A stretch of DNA of 64,000 bases, taken from contig NZ_FOMG01000005.1 of NCBI RefSeq assembly GCF_900112485.1, positions 62,001 to 126,000 on the forward strand, given 5' to 3'. Shown piece after piece: positions 1 to 8,763 of the stretch. The notes beneath the pieces are model-generated. The model was not told where the DNA came from, searched no databases, and was given only the letters and a program-made list of their open reading frames with translations. The stretch comes from Clostridium uliginosum (GTDB lineage: Bacteria > Bacillota > Clostridia > Clostridiales > Clostridiaceae). Position 1 is the first letter of the stretch, and every line of letters starts with the position of its first letter. Made by a program: the position numbers and the translations under genes.

Positions 1-657
1 GTTGTCTTCCATTCCTTCCTCTATCAACCATTCTTTTATCTCATAACTTATAGGTTGTAGTGCTTGTATACACAGTGCCTTACCATATCCTTTTGATTTT
101 TTAGCTAAATTAAATATTTTATTGTTAGCATTTTTCATAGACTCATATACTTTAATAACATAAAAAATATATTCGTTGCTAATAGATAGTGTTTCTAAAA
201 TAGATTCTATTTCATCAGGCTTAATAACGCATGACATCATTAGTGCAAGCTTAATTTCCTCACTTGAATTTCCTTGATGAAGTAATATGTTAACCATATT
301 ACTTAAATCTACAATGTATTCAGGATATTCCTCAATAATTGCTTTAAAGATCTTTAAAAATACCTCATAATAATCAATTATTGGATTTAATGTTATATGT
401 CCTCTAAGATCACTTAAAACATCTTTTGTATTATTATAATTTAATAAAATTTTTATAAGCTTATTAGCTAATTTAATCTTCTCACAAATTTCTAAAGGCT
501 TTATTTTTTCAAAAATCACTTTAAACTCTCTTATCCCTGTTACTCCAAAGTCCTGATAGCTATAGGGTACGCCTAATTTTTTATCACAAAACTCTTTTAA
601 TTCTTGATATATTGATTTTTTCCCACCTGTCAATATATCATCTTTTACTTTACTCAT
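1..657 (-). CDS. hypothetical protein, 3' end beyond the window edge
   Basis: The frame is open from an ATG at 657 to the window edge, about 219 codons without a stop. A GGAGGGAG ribosome site lies just upstream at about 665-672. The product starts MSKVKDDILTGGKKSIYQEL and is rich in Leu, Ile, Lys and Glu. It looks all-helical, with no signal peptide or membrane segment. I do not recognise the family; a helical-repeat fold is possible but only a guess. It starts 22 bases after the folC stop on the same strand, so it is probably the distal gene of a folC transcript. Its C-terminus is not visible. Confidence 0.75.
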   Translation of the reverse strand, partial: MSKVKDDILTGGKKSIYQELKEFCDKKLGVPYSYQDFGVTGIREFKVIFEKIKPLEICEKIKLANKLIKILLNYNNTKDVLSDLRGHITLNPIIDYYEVFLKIFKAIIEEYPEYIVDLSNMVNILLHQGNSSEEIKLALMMSCVIKPDEIESILETLSISNEYIFYVIKVYESMKNANNKIFNLAKKSKGYGKALCIQALQPISYEIKEWLIEEGMEDN

Positions 658-679
658 ATAACTCTCACTCCCTCCTGTA

Positions 680-1990
680 TTATTTTACCATATTTTTTAT
701 TATTTTTCTCATATCCCCTATCATATATAGTGAACCACTTATTAAAATCAAGTCATCTTTTGTAGCTTCATTTAACGCTAATTGAAATACTTCTTCATAA
801 TCTTCTAATGCTATTGTATTAGTATTATATTTTATAATTTCATTTTTAAGTTCTTCACTTATTTCTGCTCTTTCACTATGCGGTGTTAATGCATAAACCT
901 TATGTGCTATTGGAGTTATCTCTTGAACCATTTCCTTAACTTGTTTATCCGCTAAAATTCCTAAAAGCAGATAAATCTTATTATACTTATAGTATTTCTC
1001 TACATTTTTTCTAAGCATCTTTATTCCATCTATATTGTGAGCTCCATCTATTACCACTAAAGGATTTGTCATCAATGTTTCAAGTCTACCTATCCATTTT
1101 ACTTTTTTAAGAGATTCCTCTATTAAATTTTTATCTAATATAATTCTCTCTCTTTCGCATAATACTTCTACTGTAGTTAATGCTACACATAAATTTAAAA
1201 TTTGATGCTCTCCTATAAGTGGTAATTCAACTTCATATATGTTCATAATGCCTTTTACTTCTACTTTTTGATACACCCTTAAACCAGAATTTATATTAAT
1301 GAGTTTTCCACATTCTTTATGTACTTCATATACTTTTGCTTTTTCCTTATTTGCTTTTTCTAATATTGCCTTTGTTGCTTCTTCCTTTTGAGGATATAAT
1401 ACAAGTGGAACTCCTTCTTTAATTATTCCAGCCTTTTGAAGTGCAATTTCAGTTAGTGTATCACCTAAAATATTCATATGATCTAAGCTAATTGATGTAA
1501 TTACACTCACTACTGGAATTATTACATTAGTTGAATCCAATTCTCCTCCAAGGCCAACCTCAATAACTGCATAATCTACCTTTTCATTATAATAATATAA
1601 ATACATTAATGAAGTTAAGATTTCAAATTCAGTAGGATGCTCATAACCTTCTTCAATTACCCTGTCCACAGCCTTCTTTACTTCATTTATTAATTCTGCT
1701 AATACAACTTTTGATATATTTAAACCATTTATTTGAATCCTCTCCTCAAATTCCTCTAAATAAGGAGATGTGTACATTCCCACTTTATACCCCAATCCAA
1801 TTAACATTGTAGAAATCATTGCTGTAGTTGATCCTTTTCCATTAGTTCCTGCTACATGTACTAACTTAAGCTTCTTTTGAGGATCCCCTAGTAATTCTAA
1901 TATCCTATATGTCCTCTTAAGACCATAATTGGATCCAAATCTTCCTACACTATTTATATAGTCCATTGCTTCTTTATAATTCATGCTCAT
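680..1990 (-). CDS. folC: bifunctional folylpolyglutamate synthase / dihydrofolate synthase
   Basis: This 436-residue protein adds glutamate to dihydropteroate or folates with ATP, in the cytoplasm. The Mur-ligase-type P-loop GTNGKGST sits at residues 48-55, followed by the folate-binding segment YTSPYLEEFEERIQING. The central EVGLGGELDSTN and SLDHMNILG motifs and the C-terminal VIDGAHNIDG motif are all in the expected order. Length matches the family (about 430). The start at 1990 has AAAGAGG at a normal distance; the ATG two codons in is the alternative. It lies downstream of valS, but a long hairpin at 2179-2246 separates them, so it probably has its own promoter. The unknown gene at 1-657 follows closely. 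Confidence 0.95.
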   Translation of the reverse strand: MSMNYKEAMDYINSVGRFGSNYGLKRTYRILELLGDPQKKLKLVHVAGTNGKGSTTAMISTMLIGLGYKVGMYTSPYLEEFEERIQINGLNISKVVLAELINEVKKAVDRVIEEGYEHPTEFEILTSLMYLYYYNEKVDYAVIEVGLGGELDSTNVIIPVVSVITSISLDHMNILGDTLTEIALQKAGIIKEGVPLVLYPQKEEATKAILEKANKEKAKVYEVHKECGKLININSGLRVYQKVEVKGIMNIYEVELPLIGEHQILNLCVALTTVEVLCERERIILDKNLIEESLKKVKWIGRLETLMTNPLVVIDGAHNIDGIKMLRKNVEKYYKYNKIYLLLGILADKQVKEMVQEITPIAHKVYALTPHSERAEISEELKNEIIKYNTNTIALEDYEEVFQLALNEATKDDLILISGSLYMIGDMRKIIKNMVK

Positions 1991-2084
1991 TTGCTTTACC
2001 TCTTTGCTTTCGATTCGTTATCTATATATAATATTATAAATCTTTAAATAATAAAAGCTCATACTACATTAAATTGTTAATAAA

Positions 2085-2143
2085 GCAGATGAAAGAAAAT
2101 GATAGACAAGAATACTAGTCTATTATTTTTTGGAATGTGCCTA
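2085..2143. repeat. family A palindromic repeat, degenerate copy
   Basis: It carries ATGAAAGAAAATGATAGAC on the left and GTCTATTATTTTTTGGAATG followed by TGCCTAA on the right. The complementary GATAGAC/GTCTAT arms form a short hairpin. Its right end is the same ATGTGCCTAA seen at 7952-7960 and near 25752. The left end has decayed (GCAGATG instead of GGCACATG). Confidence 0.6.
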
Positions 2144-2178
2144 ATATTGTAAGGAGCTATTTCAATATATATAATACC

Positions 2179-2246
2179 AAAATAGAGATATAATTGCTTA
2201 AGATGCGTGTTAGGCTCACATCTTAAGTCAATCATATCTCTATTTT
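2179..2246 (-). terminator. long hairpin downstream of valS
   Basis: AATAGAGATATAATTGCTTAAG and its near-perfect complement form an arm pair of about 25 bp around a GTGTTAGGCTCA loop. In the minus direction the stem follows the valS stop at 2280 by about 35 bases and ends in a short TATTTT run. It is nearly symmetrical, so it could act in both directions. Confidence 0.75.
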
Positions 2247-2279
2247 TTATATGCATTATTTTTTGTGTGATCTATATTC

Positions 2280-4922
2280 TTAATTTAAAATATTAATTCT
2301 AACTTTAACAGCTTCAAGCATTTCTAAATATTTTGTTCTCTTTTCTTTTTCTGCATCTACAACTGCTACTGGAGCTTTAGCTACGAATCCTTGATTTCCT
2401 AGTTTCTTATCTATTCTTTCAACTTCACCTTCTAATTTTTTAACTTCTTTATTTAATCTCTCAAGTTCCTTATCTTTATCTACTAAGTCAAGTAATGGCA
2501 TAAATAATTCTCCACCCTTAACTACTAGTGATACTGCATTTGCTGGAACATTAGCTTTATCTTGTATAAATTCAACTTCTGAAGCCGAAGCAAGTTTTTC
2601 AATATAAGCTGCACCTAAGTTAAATGCTTCTTTAGCATCTCCTGAAATGTAACATAGAACTTTAGCCTTTCTTGAAGGTGGTACATTCATTTCAGCTCTT
2701 ACATTTCTTAATCCTTTAATTGCTTCAATTACATATTCCATATCATGTTCAGCTTTTGTGTTTACTAAAGCTTCATCAAATTCTGGCCAAGCAGAAGTTG
2801 TTATTGTTTCTTCATCACTTAAGTGAGTAAATATTTCTTCTGTTATAAATGGCATTGCTGGATGTAATAATTTTAATCCTGTAATTAAAACAGTATTTAA
2901 TACATTGTAAACTATCCCCTTAGCTTTTTCATCTTCTCCATAGAATACTGGTTTAACAAGTTCTATATACCAGTCACAGAATTCAGTCCACATAAAGTCA
3001 TAAACTTTTTGCATTGCAATTCCAAGTTCAAATTTATCCATGTTATCAGTAACTTCTTTAACTACTGTATTCATTTGTGATAAAATCCACTTATCAGCTA
3101 AAGAATAATCAGTACAATCTTTGTACTTGTTCATTATTTCTTTATCAAGATTCATCATAACAAATCTTGAAGCATTCCAAATCTTATTAGCAAAGTTTCT
3201 TGAAGCTTCAACTCTTTCAGGATAATATCTCATATCATTTCCTGGTGCATTACCAGTTGCAATCATAAATCTTAAAGCATCTGCTCCATATTGGTCTATA
3301 ACTTCTAATGGATTAACACCATTTCCTAAAGATTTACTCATCTTTCTTCCTTCAGAATCTCTTATAAGGCCATGAATTAATACAGTATCAAAAGGAACTT
3401 CTCCCATATTATGCATTCCTGAGAATATCATTCTCGCAACCCAGAAGAATATAATATCATGTCCAGTAACTAATGTACTTGTTGGATAGAAATATTCTAA
3501 ATCATCTGTCTTGTTTGGCCAACCAAGTGTTGAGAAAGGCCATAATGCTGATGAAAACCATGTGTCTAATACATCATTATCTTGTTCTATATTCGTAGAT
3601 CCGCACTTAGTACATGCCTTTGGTGCTTCTTCTAATACCATCATTTCTCCACAATCTTTACAATAGAAAACTGGTATTCTGTGTCCCCACCATAATTGTC
3701 TTGAAATACACCAATCTTGAATGTTTTCCATCCAGTTAAAGTATGTCTTTTCAAATCTTTCTGGTACAAACTTAGTTTTCTTTTCTTTAACTACATCTAT
3801 AGATGGTTTTGCTAAAGATTTCATTTTAACATACCATTGCTTAGATATTATAGGTTCTACTGTAGTACCACATCTATCATGAGTACCAACATTGTGAGCA
3901 TGATCTTTAATATTAACTAAAAGTCCTTGACTTTCTAAGTCTTTAACTATAGCCTTTCTAGCTTCATATCTGTCTAATCCTTGATATTTTCCGCCTTTTT
4001 CATTAATAACACCCTTATCATCCATAACTCTTATTATTTCTAAGTTATGTCTCTTTCCTACTTCAAAGTCATTAGGATCATGAGCTGGAGTCATCTTAAC
4101 AGCACCAGTTCCAAATTCTAAATCAACATAATCGTCTGCAACTATAGGAATTTCTCTATTTACTAATGGTAACATTACAGTCTTACCAATAAGATGCTTA
4201 TATCTTTCATCATTTGGATTAACAGCAACACCACTATCTCCAAGTAACGTTTCAGGTCTAGTTGTTGCAATTTCAAGAACTCCTGAACCATCAGCTAATG
4301 GGTAGTTGATATGCCAGAAATGACCTGCTTGTTCTTCATATTCAATTTCAGCATCAGATAATGCAGTTTGACAATGAGTACACCAATTAGTTATTCTGTT
4401 TCCTTGATATATTAATCCTTCATTATAAAGTTTAACAAATACATGTTTTACAGCAGCACTAAGATTTTCATCCATTGTAAAAGCTTCTCTTGTAAAGTCA
4501 GCTGATACACCAAGTTTCTTTACTTGATTTCTTATTCTTGCTCTGTATTCATCACTCCATTCCCAAACTTTTTCAAGGAATGCTTCTCTTCCCATTTCCT
4601 TCTTATCTAAACCTTGCTTAGCTAATTCATTTGCAACCTTAACTTCTGTTGCAATAGATGCATGGTCTTCTCCTGGTAACCATAATGTACAATATCCTTG
4701 CATTCTCTTAAATCTAATAAGCATATCTTGAAGAGTATCATCAAATGCATGACCTAAATGAAGCTCACCAGTTATATTTGGTGGTGGCATAATTATTGTA
4801 TAAGGCTTTTTCTTCTTATCAATTACAGGTGTAAAATACTTTTTCTCTTCCCACTTCTTATAGATTCTGTCTTCAAATTCTTTGGGATCATATGTTGTTG
4901 ATATATTTTTAATCTCTGACAT
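2280..4922 (-). CDS. valS: valyl-tRNA synthetase
   Basis: This class I aminoacyl-tRNA synthetase charges tRNA-Val. The HIGH-type motif appears as [14 protein letters not shown] near residue 48 and the KMSKS motif as [11 protein letters not shown] near residue 525. A zinc-site-like CKDCGEMM...CTKCGS segment, the editing domain ([10 protein letters not shown]), the anticodon-binding helices and a C-terminal coiled-coil arm ([18 protein letters not shown]) are all visible. I placed the start at 4922 (MSEIKN), because GGGAGG lies 7 bases ahead of it. A longer frame to 4952 would swallow that ribosome site. The product is 880 residues, normal for ValRS. The T-box leader at 5098-5396 controls it. 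Confidence 0.97.
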   Translation of the reverse strand: MSEIKNISTTYDPKEFEDRIYKKWEEKKYFTPVIDKKKKPYTIIMPPPNITGELHLGHAFDDTLQDMLIRFKRMQGYCTLWLPGEDHASIATEVKVANELAKQGLDKKEMGREAFLEKVWEWSDEYRARIRNQVKKLGVSADFTREAFTMDENLSAAVKHVFVKLYNEGLIYQGNRITNWCTHCQTALSDAEIEYEEQAGHFWHINYPLADGSGVLEIATTRPETLLGDSGVAVNPNDERYKHLIGKTVMLPLVNREIPIVADDYVDLEFGTGAVKMTPAHDPNDFEVGKRHNLEIIRVMDDKGVINEKGGKYQGLDRYEARKAIVKDLESQGLLVNIKDHAHNVGTHDRCGTTVEPIISKQWYVKMKSLAKPSIDVVKEKKTKFVPERFEKTYFNWMENIQDWCISRQLWWGHRIPVFYCKDCGEMMVLEEAPKACTKCGSTNIEQDNDVLDTWFSSALWPFSTLGWPNKTDDLEYFYPTSTLVTGHDIIFFWVARMIFSGMHNMGEVPFDTVLIHGLIRDSEGRKMSKSLGNGVNPLEVIDQYGADALRFMIATGNAPGNDMRYYPERVEASRNFANKIWNASRFVMMNLDKEIMNKYKDCTDYSLADKWILSQMNTVVKEVTDNMDKFELGIAMQKVYDFMWTEFCDWYIELVKPVFYGEDEKAKGIVYNVLNTVLITGLKLLHPAMPFITEEIFTHLSDEETITTSAWPEFDEALVNTKAEHDMEYVIEAIKGLRNVRAEMNVPPSRKAKVLCYISGDAKEAFNLGAAYIEKLASASEVEFIQDKANVPANAVSLVVKGGELFMPLLDLVDKDKELERLNKEVKKLEGEVERIDKKLGNQGFVAKAPVAVVDAEKEKRTKYLEMLEAVKVRINILN

Positions 4923-5097
4923 TTTAATTCCTCCCTTTATTTCAATTAGCACTAAAAATATTATGTACTGCTAATTAATTATCATTTTTTAGTATTCATT
5001 TTAAATAAAAATATATTTTCACAGAAGCATTGTTCTTTTAATATAAAACACTTAGAATACTTACTCTAAAGTCTTAGCAAATATATATTTATCTAGA

Positions 5098-5396
5098 CAA
5101 AAAAAGAGCCTTCATCACAAAAAGGACGAAGACTCGCGGTACCACCTTTATTTCCACATTAGCATATATGCCATAATGGACTCTTAATTCAATAACGATT
5201 TAGACAAACCGTCTCTAGTTACTATTATTTCACTAAAGAAGCTCAAAAGCTACCTTCAAAACTTTCAGTATAAGGGCTTTCAGCGTGCACCCTCTCTCTT
5301 GCTAGTTCTTTCTAAATCTATAATTTAGCTAAAAGAACTGTACTCCTCAACTCATCTGAGTGAGTTTCCTTATAATACTTTCAGTTTTTACTCCTC
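5098..5396 (-). promoter_or_regulatory. T-box leader of valS
   Basis: Read on the minus strand, the leader carries the conserved T-box sequence AAGGTGGTACCGCG (5135-5148). It is followed at once by a terminator hairpin with arms GACGAAGACTC and GAGCCTTCATC (5106-5135) and a run of T. About 200 bases of stem I-III-like sequence precede it, including the AGAGGGTGCACGCTGAAAGCCC region and a 5' TGAGTTGAGGAGTAC element. T-boxes read the charging state of a cognate tRNA; placement directly ahead of valS implies tRNA-Val. I could not fix the specifier codon by eye. Confidence 0.95.
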
Positions 5397-5701
5397 TTTT
5401 TCATAGCTAATAAAATATTAATTTATTTTATAATATATTAATATAAATTTTTTGTCAATTATCATTGTTACTTCTATGATATCATACATTTACATGTTAC
5501 TTAATTTTATTGGCACTCAATCCTAATTATAAACATAATCAAGTTTATAATTAATCTTTAGTTATAAAAAAAATAACAAGTCAAAGATTCAACGTATATA
5601 ATTTAAATTTATTTAGCTATTTATCATTTATAATTATAAATCTTGCAATCTTATACTTTTAAAGATATAATTCTTAAGAAAAAAATAAAGGAGTTATTGG
5701 T
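5397..5701. other. AT-rich intergenic region with a half repeat
   Basis: This is the divergent region between the valS leader and the plus-strand gene at 5702. It is very AT-rich and contains AAAAATAACAAGTCAAAGAT near 5568, matching the interior of family A repeats without a partner arm. It must also hold both promoters, but I could not single out convincing -35/-10 pairs. A ribosome site AAGGAG precedes 5702. Confidence 0.5.
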
Positions 5702-6187
5702 ATGAAAAAGAAAACATGGATAATTATCGTAGATGGGATATCTTATAACATTGAATTAAAACAAAAATTATTCTCGAAAAAACTTTTCGTAAACAATGAA
5801 GAAGTTCCATTTGAAAAATCAAAATACCTTGGTATGGCTAATGAAACTCATTTTATGTTGGGAATTAAGGAGGCAGTACTTGTTAGTTTAGGTAATAAAA
5901 TTGATGTAGCAATTGATGGAAAATATTTAAACTCTGGTAGAGAGTATGTTGCATTAGAAAGAATGCCAGCTTGGACTTGGATATTTATAGTGTTAAACGG
6001 ACTAGTTATAATAGGTGGTGGTGCACTTCCATTTTTATTAGCATTTATGGGTATGACTTTATCAATTAGAATTAGTTTATCTCAAAGAATAAATACATTT
6101 TTAAAAGTTCTCTTATCTTTTTTACTTACTAGTATAAATTACATACTATTTATAAGCCTTGCCATGTTAGCATCATCAATACGCTAA
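5702..6187 (+). CDS. hypothetical membrane protein, two C-terminal TM segments
   Basis: The 161-residue product begins with about 85 hydrophilic, beta-rich residues (KTWIIIVDGISYNIELKQKL, then LFVNNEEVPFEKSKY). Two strongly hydrophobic segments follow at roughly 91-125 and 132-157. There is no signal peptide, so the N-terminal part is probably cytosolic. AAGGAG sits 9 bases ahead of the ATG, and a clean terminator overlaps the stop. It appears to be a single-gene unit. I do not recognise a family. Confidence 0.8.
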   Translation: MKKKTWIIIVDGISYNIELKQKLFSKKLFVNNEEVPFEKSKYLGMANETHFMLGIKEAVLVSLGNKIDVAIDGKYLNSGREYVALERMPAWTWIFIVLNGLVIIGGGALPFLLAFMGMTLSIRISLSQRINTFLKVLLSFLLTSINYILFISLAMLASSIR

Positions 6188-6211
6188 CATCCCCTTTGGG
6201 GATGTTATTTT
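6184..6211 (+). terminator. terminator of the 5702 gene
   Basis: TAACATCCCC / GGGGATGTTA with a TTT loop is a perfect 10-bp stem followed by a T-rich tail. It overlaps the stop codon of the preceding gene. The 290 bases after it, up to 6503, are AT-rich with no other structure I can support. Confidence 0.9.
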
Positions 6212-6503
6212 ATCTATTTTCATTAATATTGTTCTATATTTTTCAGTAAAATTATATTGCTTAAACATATATATTCATTCAACATTATATTAAAAAAGAG
6301 CCAAAAATAGAAATCTTATTTTTTACATAACAATATCATAAATTAAAAGCTATATTTACATTTTGCAGATTATGGATTATAATGAAGTTTGTATTTTTTA
6401 GCTTTAAATAAGCTAGGATACGGATATTATTTATATGATTTTATCATTATGTGATTGTAGCATTATATAATATTATATTAATAACAACTAGGAGGTAACA
6501 TAT

Positions 6504-7469
6504 ATGAATGATTGCCTATATTTGGTGATTCCTTGTTATAATGAACAAGAGGTTTTGCATGAAACCGCTAAAAGATTATTAAAAAAAATTAATAGTATGA
6601 TTGAACAAAAACTTATTTCTGATGATAGTAAAATACTTTTTGTTAATGATGGTTCAAAGGACAGGACCTGGGATATAATTCAAGAACTACATTCTCAAAA
6701 CCCTATATTTAGTGGAGTTAATCTTTCAAGAAATAAAGGTCATCAAAATGCTTTACTTGCAGGTCTTATGACTGCTAAGGAATATGCAGATATGACCATA
6801 TCATTAGATGCAGACCTCCAAGATGATATAGAAGTTATAGATAAATTTGTAGAAGAATATTACAGTGGAAGTGATGTCGTTTATGGGGTGCGATGTTCAA
6901 GAAAGACAGATACTTTCTTTAAAAGAACAACTGCATTAGCTTTTTATAAACTTATGAACATGCTCGGTGTTGATGTAATGTATAATCATGCGGATTATCG
7001 TCTTATGAGTCGACGCGCCTTAGAGGGTTTAAGTGAATTTAAAGAAGTTAATCTCTTTCTTAGAGGAATTGTTCCTTTAATAGGCTATAAATTTTCAATA
7101 GTTGAATATGAACGTCATGAAAGATTTGCTGGAGAATCTAAGTACCCATTGAAAAAAATGCTTGCTTTTGCCTTAGATGGTATAACATCTTTTAGTATAA
7201 AACCAATAAGAATAATAACTGGACTGGGATTCCTTATATTTTTCATTAGTTTTATTGCTTTAATTTATACACTTATAGTAAAAGTTCTTGGAAAAACAGT
7301 AACTGGTTGGACTTCTTTAACGCTTTCCATTTGGATGCTTGGTGGAATACAACTCTTATCGCTTGGAGTCATAGGTGAATATATTGGTAAAATATATAAT
7401 GAAACTAAGCATAGACCAAGATTTATTATTGCTGACAAATTAATTAGCAATGATAAAAAAGATATATAA
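6504..7469 (+). CDS. GT2 family glycosyltransferase, DPM1/GtrB type, with C-terminal membrane helices
   Basis: This 321-residue enzyme is predicted to load a sugar onto undecaprenyl phosphate at the inner face of the membrane. It shows the GT2 start LVIPCYNEQEV, then FVNDGSKDRTW and the metal-binding LDADLQDD (DAD at 102-104). YNHADYRLMSRRAL and RHERFAGESKYPLKKM are typical of the GtrB/YkcC group. Two membrane helices follow at about 230-260 and 268-300. AGGAGG precedes the ATG. It is followed 11 bases later by a GtrA-family gene, the usual partner proposed to flip or position the lipid-linked sugar. The sugar and acceptor cannot be told from sequence. Confidence 0.92.
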   Translation: MNDCLYLVIPCYNEQEVLHETAKRLLKKINSMIEQKLISDDSKILFVNDGSKDRTWDIIQELHSQNPIFSGVNLSRNKGHQNALLAGLMTAKEYADMTISLDADLQDDIEVIDKFVEEYYSGSDVVYGVRCSRKTDTFFKRTTALAFYKLMNMLGVDVMYNHADYRLMSRRALEGLSEFKEVNLFLRGIVPLIGYKFSIVEYERHERFAGESKYPLKKMLAFALDGITSFSIKPIRIITGLGFLIFFISFIALIYTLIVKVLGKTVTGWTSLTLSIWMLGGIQLLSLGVIGEYIGKIYNETKHRPRFIIADKLISNDKKDI

Positions 7470-7480
7470 GGATTTAGCTT

Positions 7481-7888
7481 ATGAATAGTTTTATAGAAAA
7501 ATTTCAAAATACTTTTTTTTCAAGACAATTTATTATGTTTGTTATAATAGGGATTATTAATACTTTTAATGGTGTTGTTTTTTCTTACATATACTCAAGC
7601 TTTTTAAACGAAAACTTAGCATTTATATTTGGTTATATTTCAGGCTTATTCATATCCTATATATTAAATAGCATTATAACATTTAAAGAAAAACTTGATT
7701 TTCAGAAGTTTATAAAATTTGCAATATCATATATACCAAATTTTATTATTCAAAATATAGTAGTATTAATAGTATTTAATATCATGGGAATCCATAAACT
7801 TATTGCTTATGGACTAGCTGCTATAATTGGTATTCCTGTTACATTTATATTAATGAAATTTTTTGCTTTCAAGAAAAAAGAAAGTTAA
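7481..7888 (+). CDS. GtrA family membrane protein
   Basis: This 135-residue protein has four hydrophobic segments, at roughly 17-37, 43-62, 82-100 and 108-128. The family hallmarks are FVIIGIINTFNGVVFSYIYS and an N-x-x-x-T-F-K-E pattern (NSIITFKE) after the second helix. GtrA proteins act with a GT2 enzyme in teichoic acid or polysaccharide glycosylation. The spacing to the upstream GT2 gene implies one operon. The stop codon merges into the family A hairpin at 7888-7959, which serves as terminator. Confidence 0.9.
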   Translation: MNSFIEKFQNTFFSRQFIMFVIIGIINTFNGVVFSYIYSSFLNENLAFIFGYISGLFISYILNSIITFKEKLDFQKFIKFAISYIPNFIIQNIVVLIVFNIMGIHKLIAYGLAAIIGIPVTFILMKFFAFKKKES

Positions 7889-7959
7889 GGCACATAAAAG
7901 GAAATAATAGACCAAAGATGCGTCGCATCTTTGGTCTATTATTTTTTTGAATGTGCCTA
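7888..7959. repeat. family A palindromic repeat, most complete copy, acting as terminator
   Basis: A perfect 20-bp stem (AAATAATAGACCAAAGATGC / GCATCTTTGGTCTATTATTT, loop GTC) is followed by a T run. It is bounded by the outer inverted ends AGGCACAT and ATGTGCCT. The left end begins inside the TAA stop of the GtrA gene. It is the best reference copy for the family listed elsewhere in the window. Confidence 0.9.
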
Positions 7960-7964
7960 ATATT

Positions 7965-8022
7965 TAAAAAAGCTGACTCAAAGTGTTTAAATGTAAAACA
8001 TACTTTAAATCAGCTTTTTTTA
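7965..8022. terminator. bidirectional terminator between gtrA and rluF
   Basis: AAAAAAGCTGACTCAAAGT and ACTTTAAATCAGCTTTTTTT form a long stem with A/T runs on both outer sides. It can therefore end the plus-strand glycosyltransferase pair and the minus-strand rluF. Confidence 0.85.
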
Positions 8023-8071
8023 CATAATTAATAATATTAATAATATAGATAGTTATTTATTTGAAAATGCC

Positions 8072-8752
8072 TTATTCATTCCTTAATTGAAGAACCTCGT
8101 CTCCCGTAAGATTACGCCATTTGCCAATCTCTATCCCATCAATTTTTATGTTCATAATTCGAATGCGTTCTAATATCTCAACTGTATATCCAAAAGCTTT
8201 GCTCATTCTTCTAATTTGTTTATTAAGTCCTTGTGTTAAAATAATTGTAAATGTATCCTCTGAAATTCTATTTAGTTTACATGGTCTTGTTTTAATTCCA
8301 GAAATCTCTACTCCTTTAGACATACCTTCCATAAAAGAATCATCAAAAGATTTATTAAGTGTTACCATATATTCCTTTTCATGTTCATTTTCTGATTCTA
8401 AAATTTTATTTGACAATTCTCCATCATTTGTCATAAGTATTAATCCTTGAGATGCTTTGTCTAATCTCCCAACTGGGAAAATATATTCTGGATAATTCAT
8501 AAAATTTATTATATTATCTTCCACTTCTTTAGCTGCAGTGCAAGTAACTCCTACTGGCTTATTTAATGCAATATAAACTTTATCTTTTATAGGAATTGAT
8601 TTATTGTCAATAAGAATAATATCATCTTCTTCTACCCATTGTCCACATTTACAAAGTACTCCATTTACTGTTATTCTATTTTCCTCAATAAGTCTATTAG
8701 TTTCTCTTCTTGAACAATAGCCAAGATTGCTAAGAAGTTTATTTATTCTCAT
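8072..8752 (-). CDS. rluF: 23S rRNA pseudouridine synthase, RluF/RsuA family
   Basis: An N-terminal S4 RNA-binding domain spans residues 1-60 (RINKLLSNLGYCSRRETNRL). The RsuA-type catalytic domain follows, with GRLDKASQGLILMTNDG giving catalytic Asp98. The later LTQGLNKQIRRM motif is typical of the RluE/RluF branch. Length (226) suits a short RluF without a C-terminal extension. The start follows AGAGGAGC. The hybrid kinase ends only 11 bases upstream of this start, so the two may be cotranscribed. The exact target uridine is inferred from family resemblance only. Confidence 0.88.
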   Translation of the reverse strand: MRINKLLSNLGYCSRRETNRLIEENRITVNGVLCKCGQWVEEDDIILIDNKSIPIKDKVYIALNKPVGVTCTAAKEVEDNIINFMNYPEYIFPVGRLDKASQGLILMTNDGELSNKILESENEHEKEYMVTLNKSFDDSFMEGMSKGVEISGIKTRPCKLNRISEDTFTIILTQGLNKQIRRMSKAFGYTVEILERIRIMNIKIDGIEIGKWRNLTGDEVLQLRNE

Positions 8753-8763
8753 TTTTAGCTCCT

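Noticed and set aside
7265-7507. 80-codon minus-strand frame over the glycosyltransferase 3' end
   Set aside because: It is antisense to two clear genes and has no ribosome site or recognisable product.
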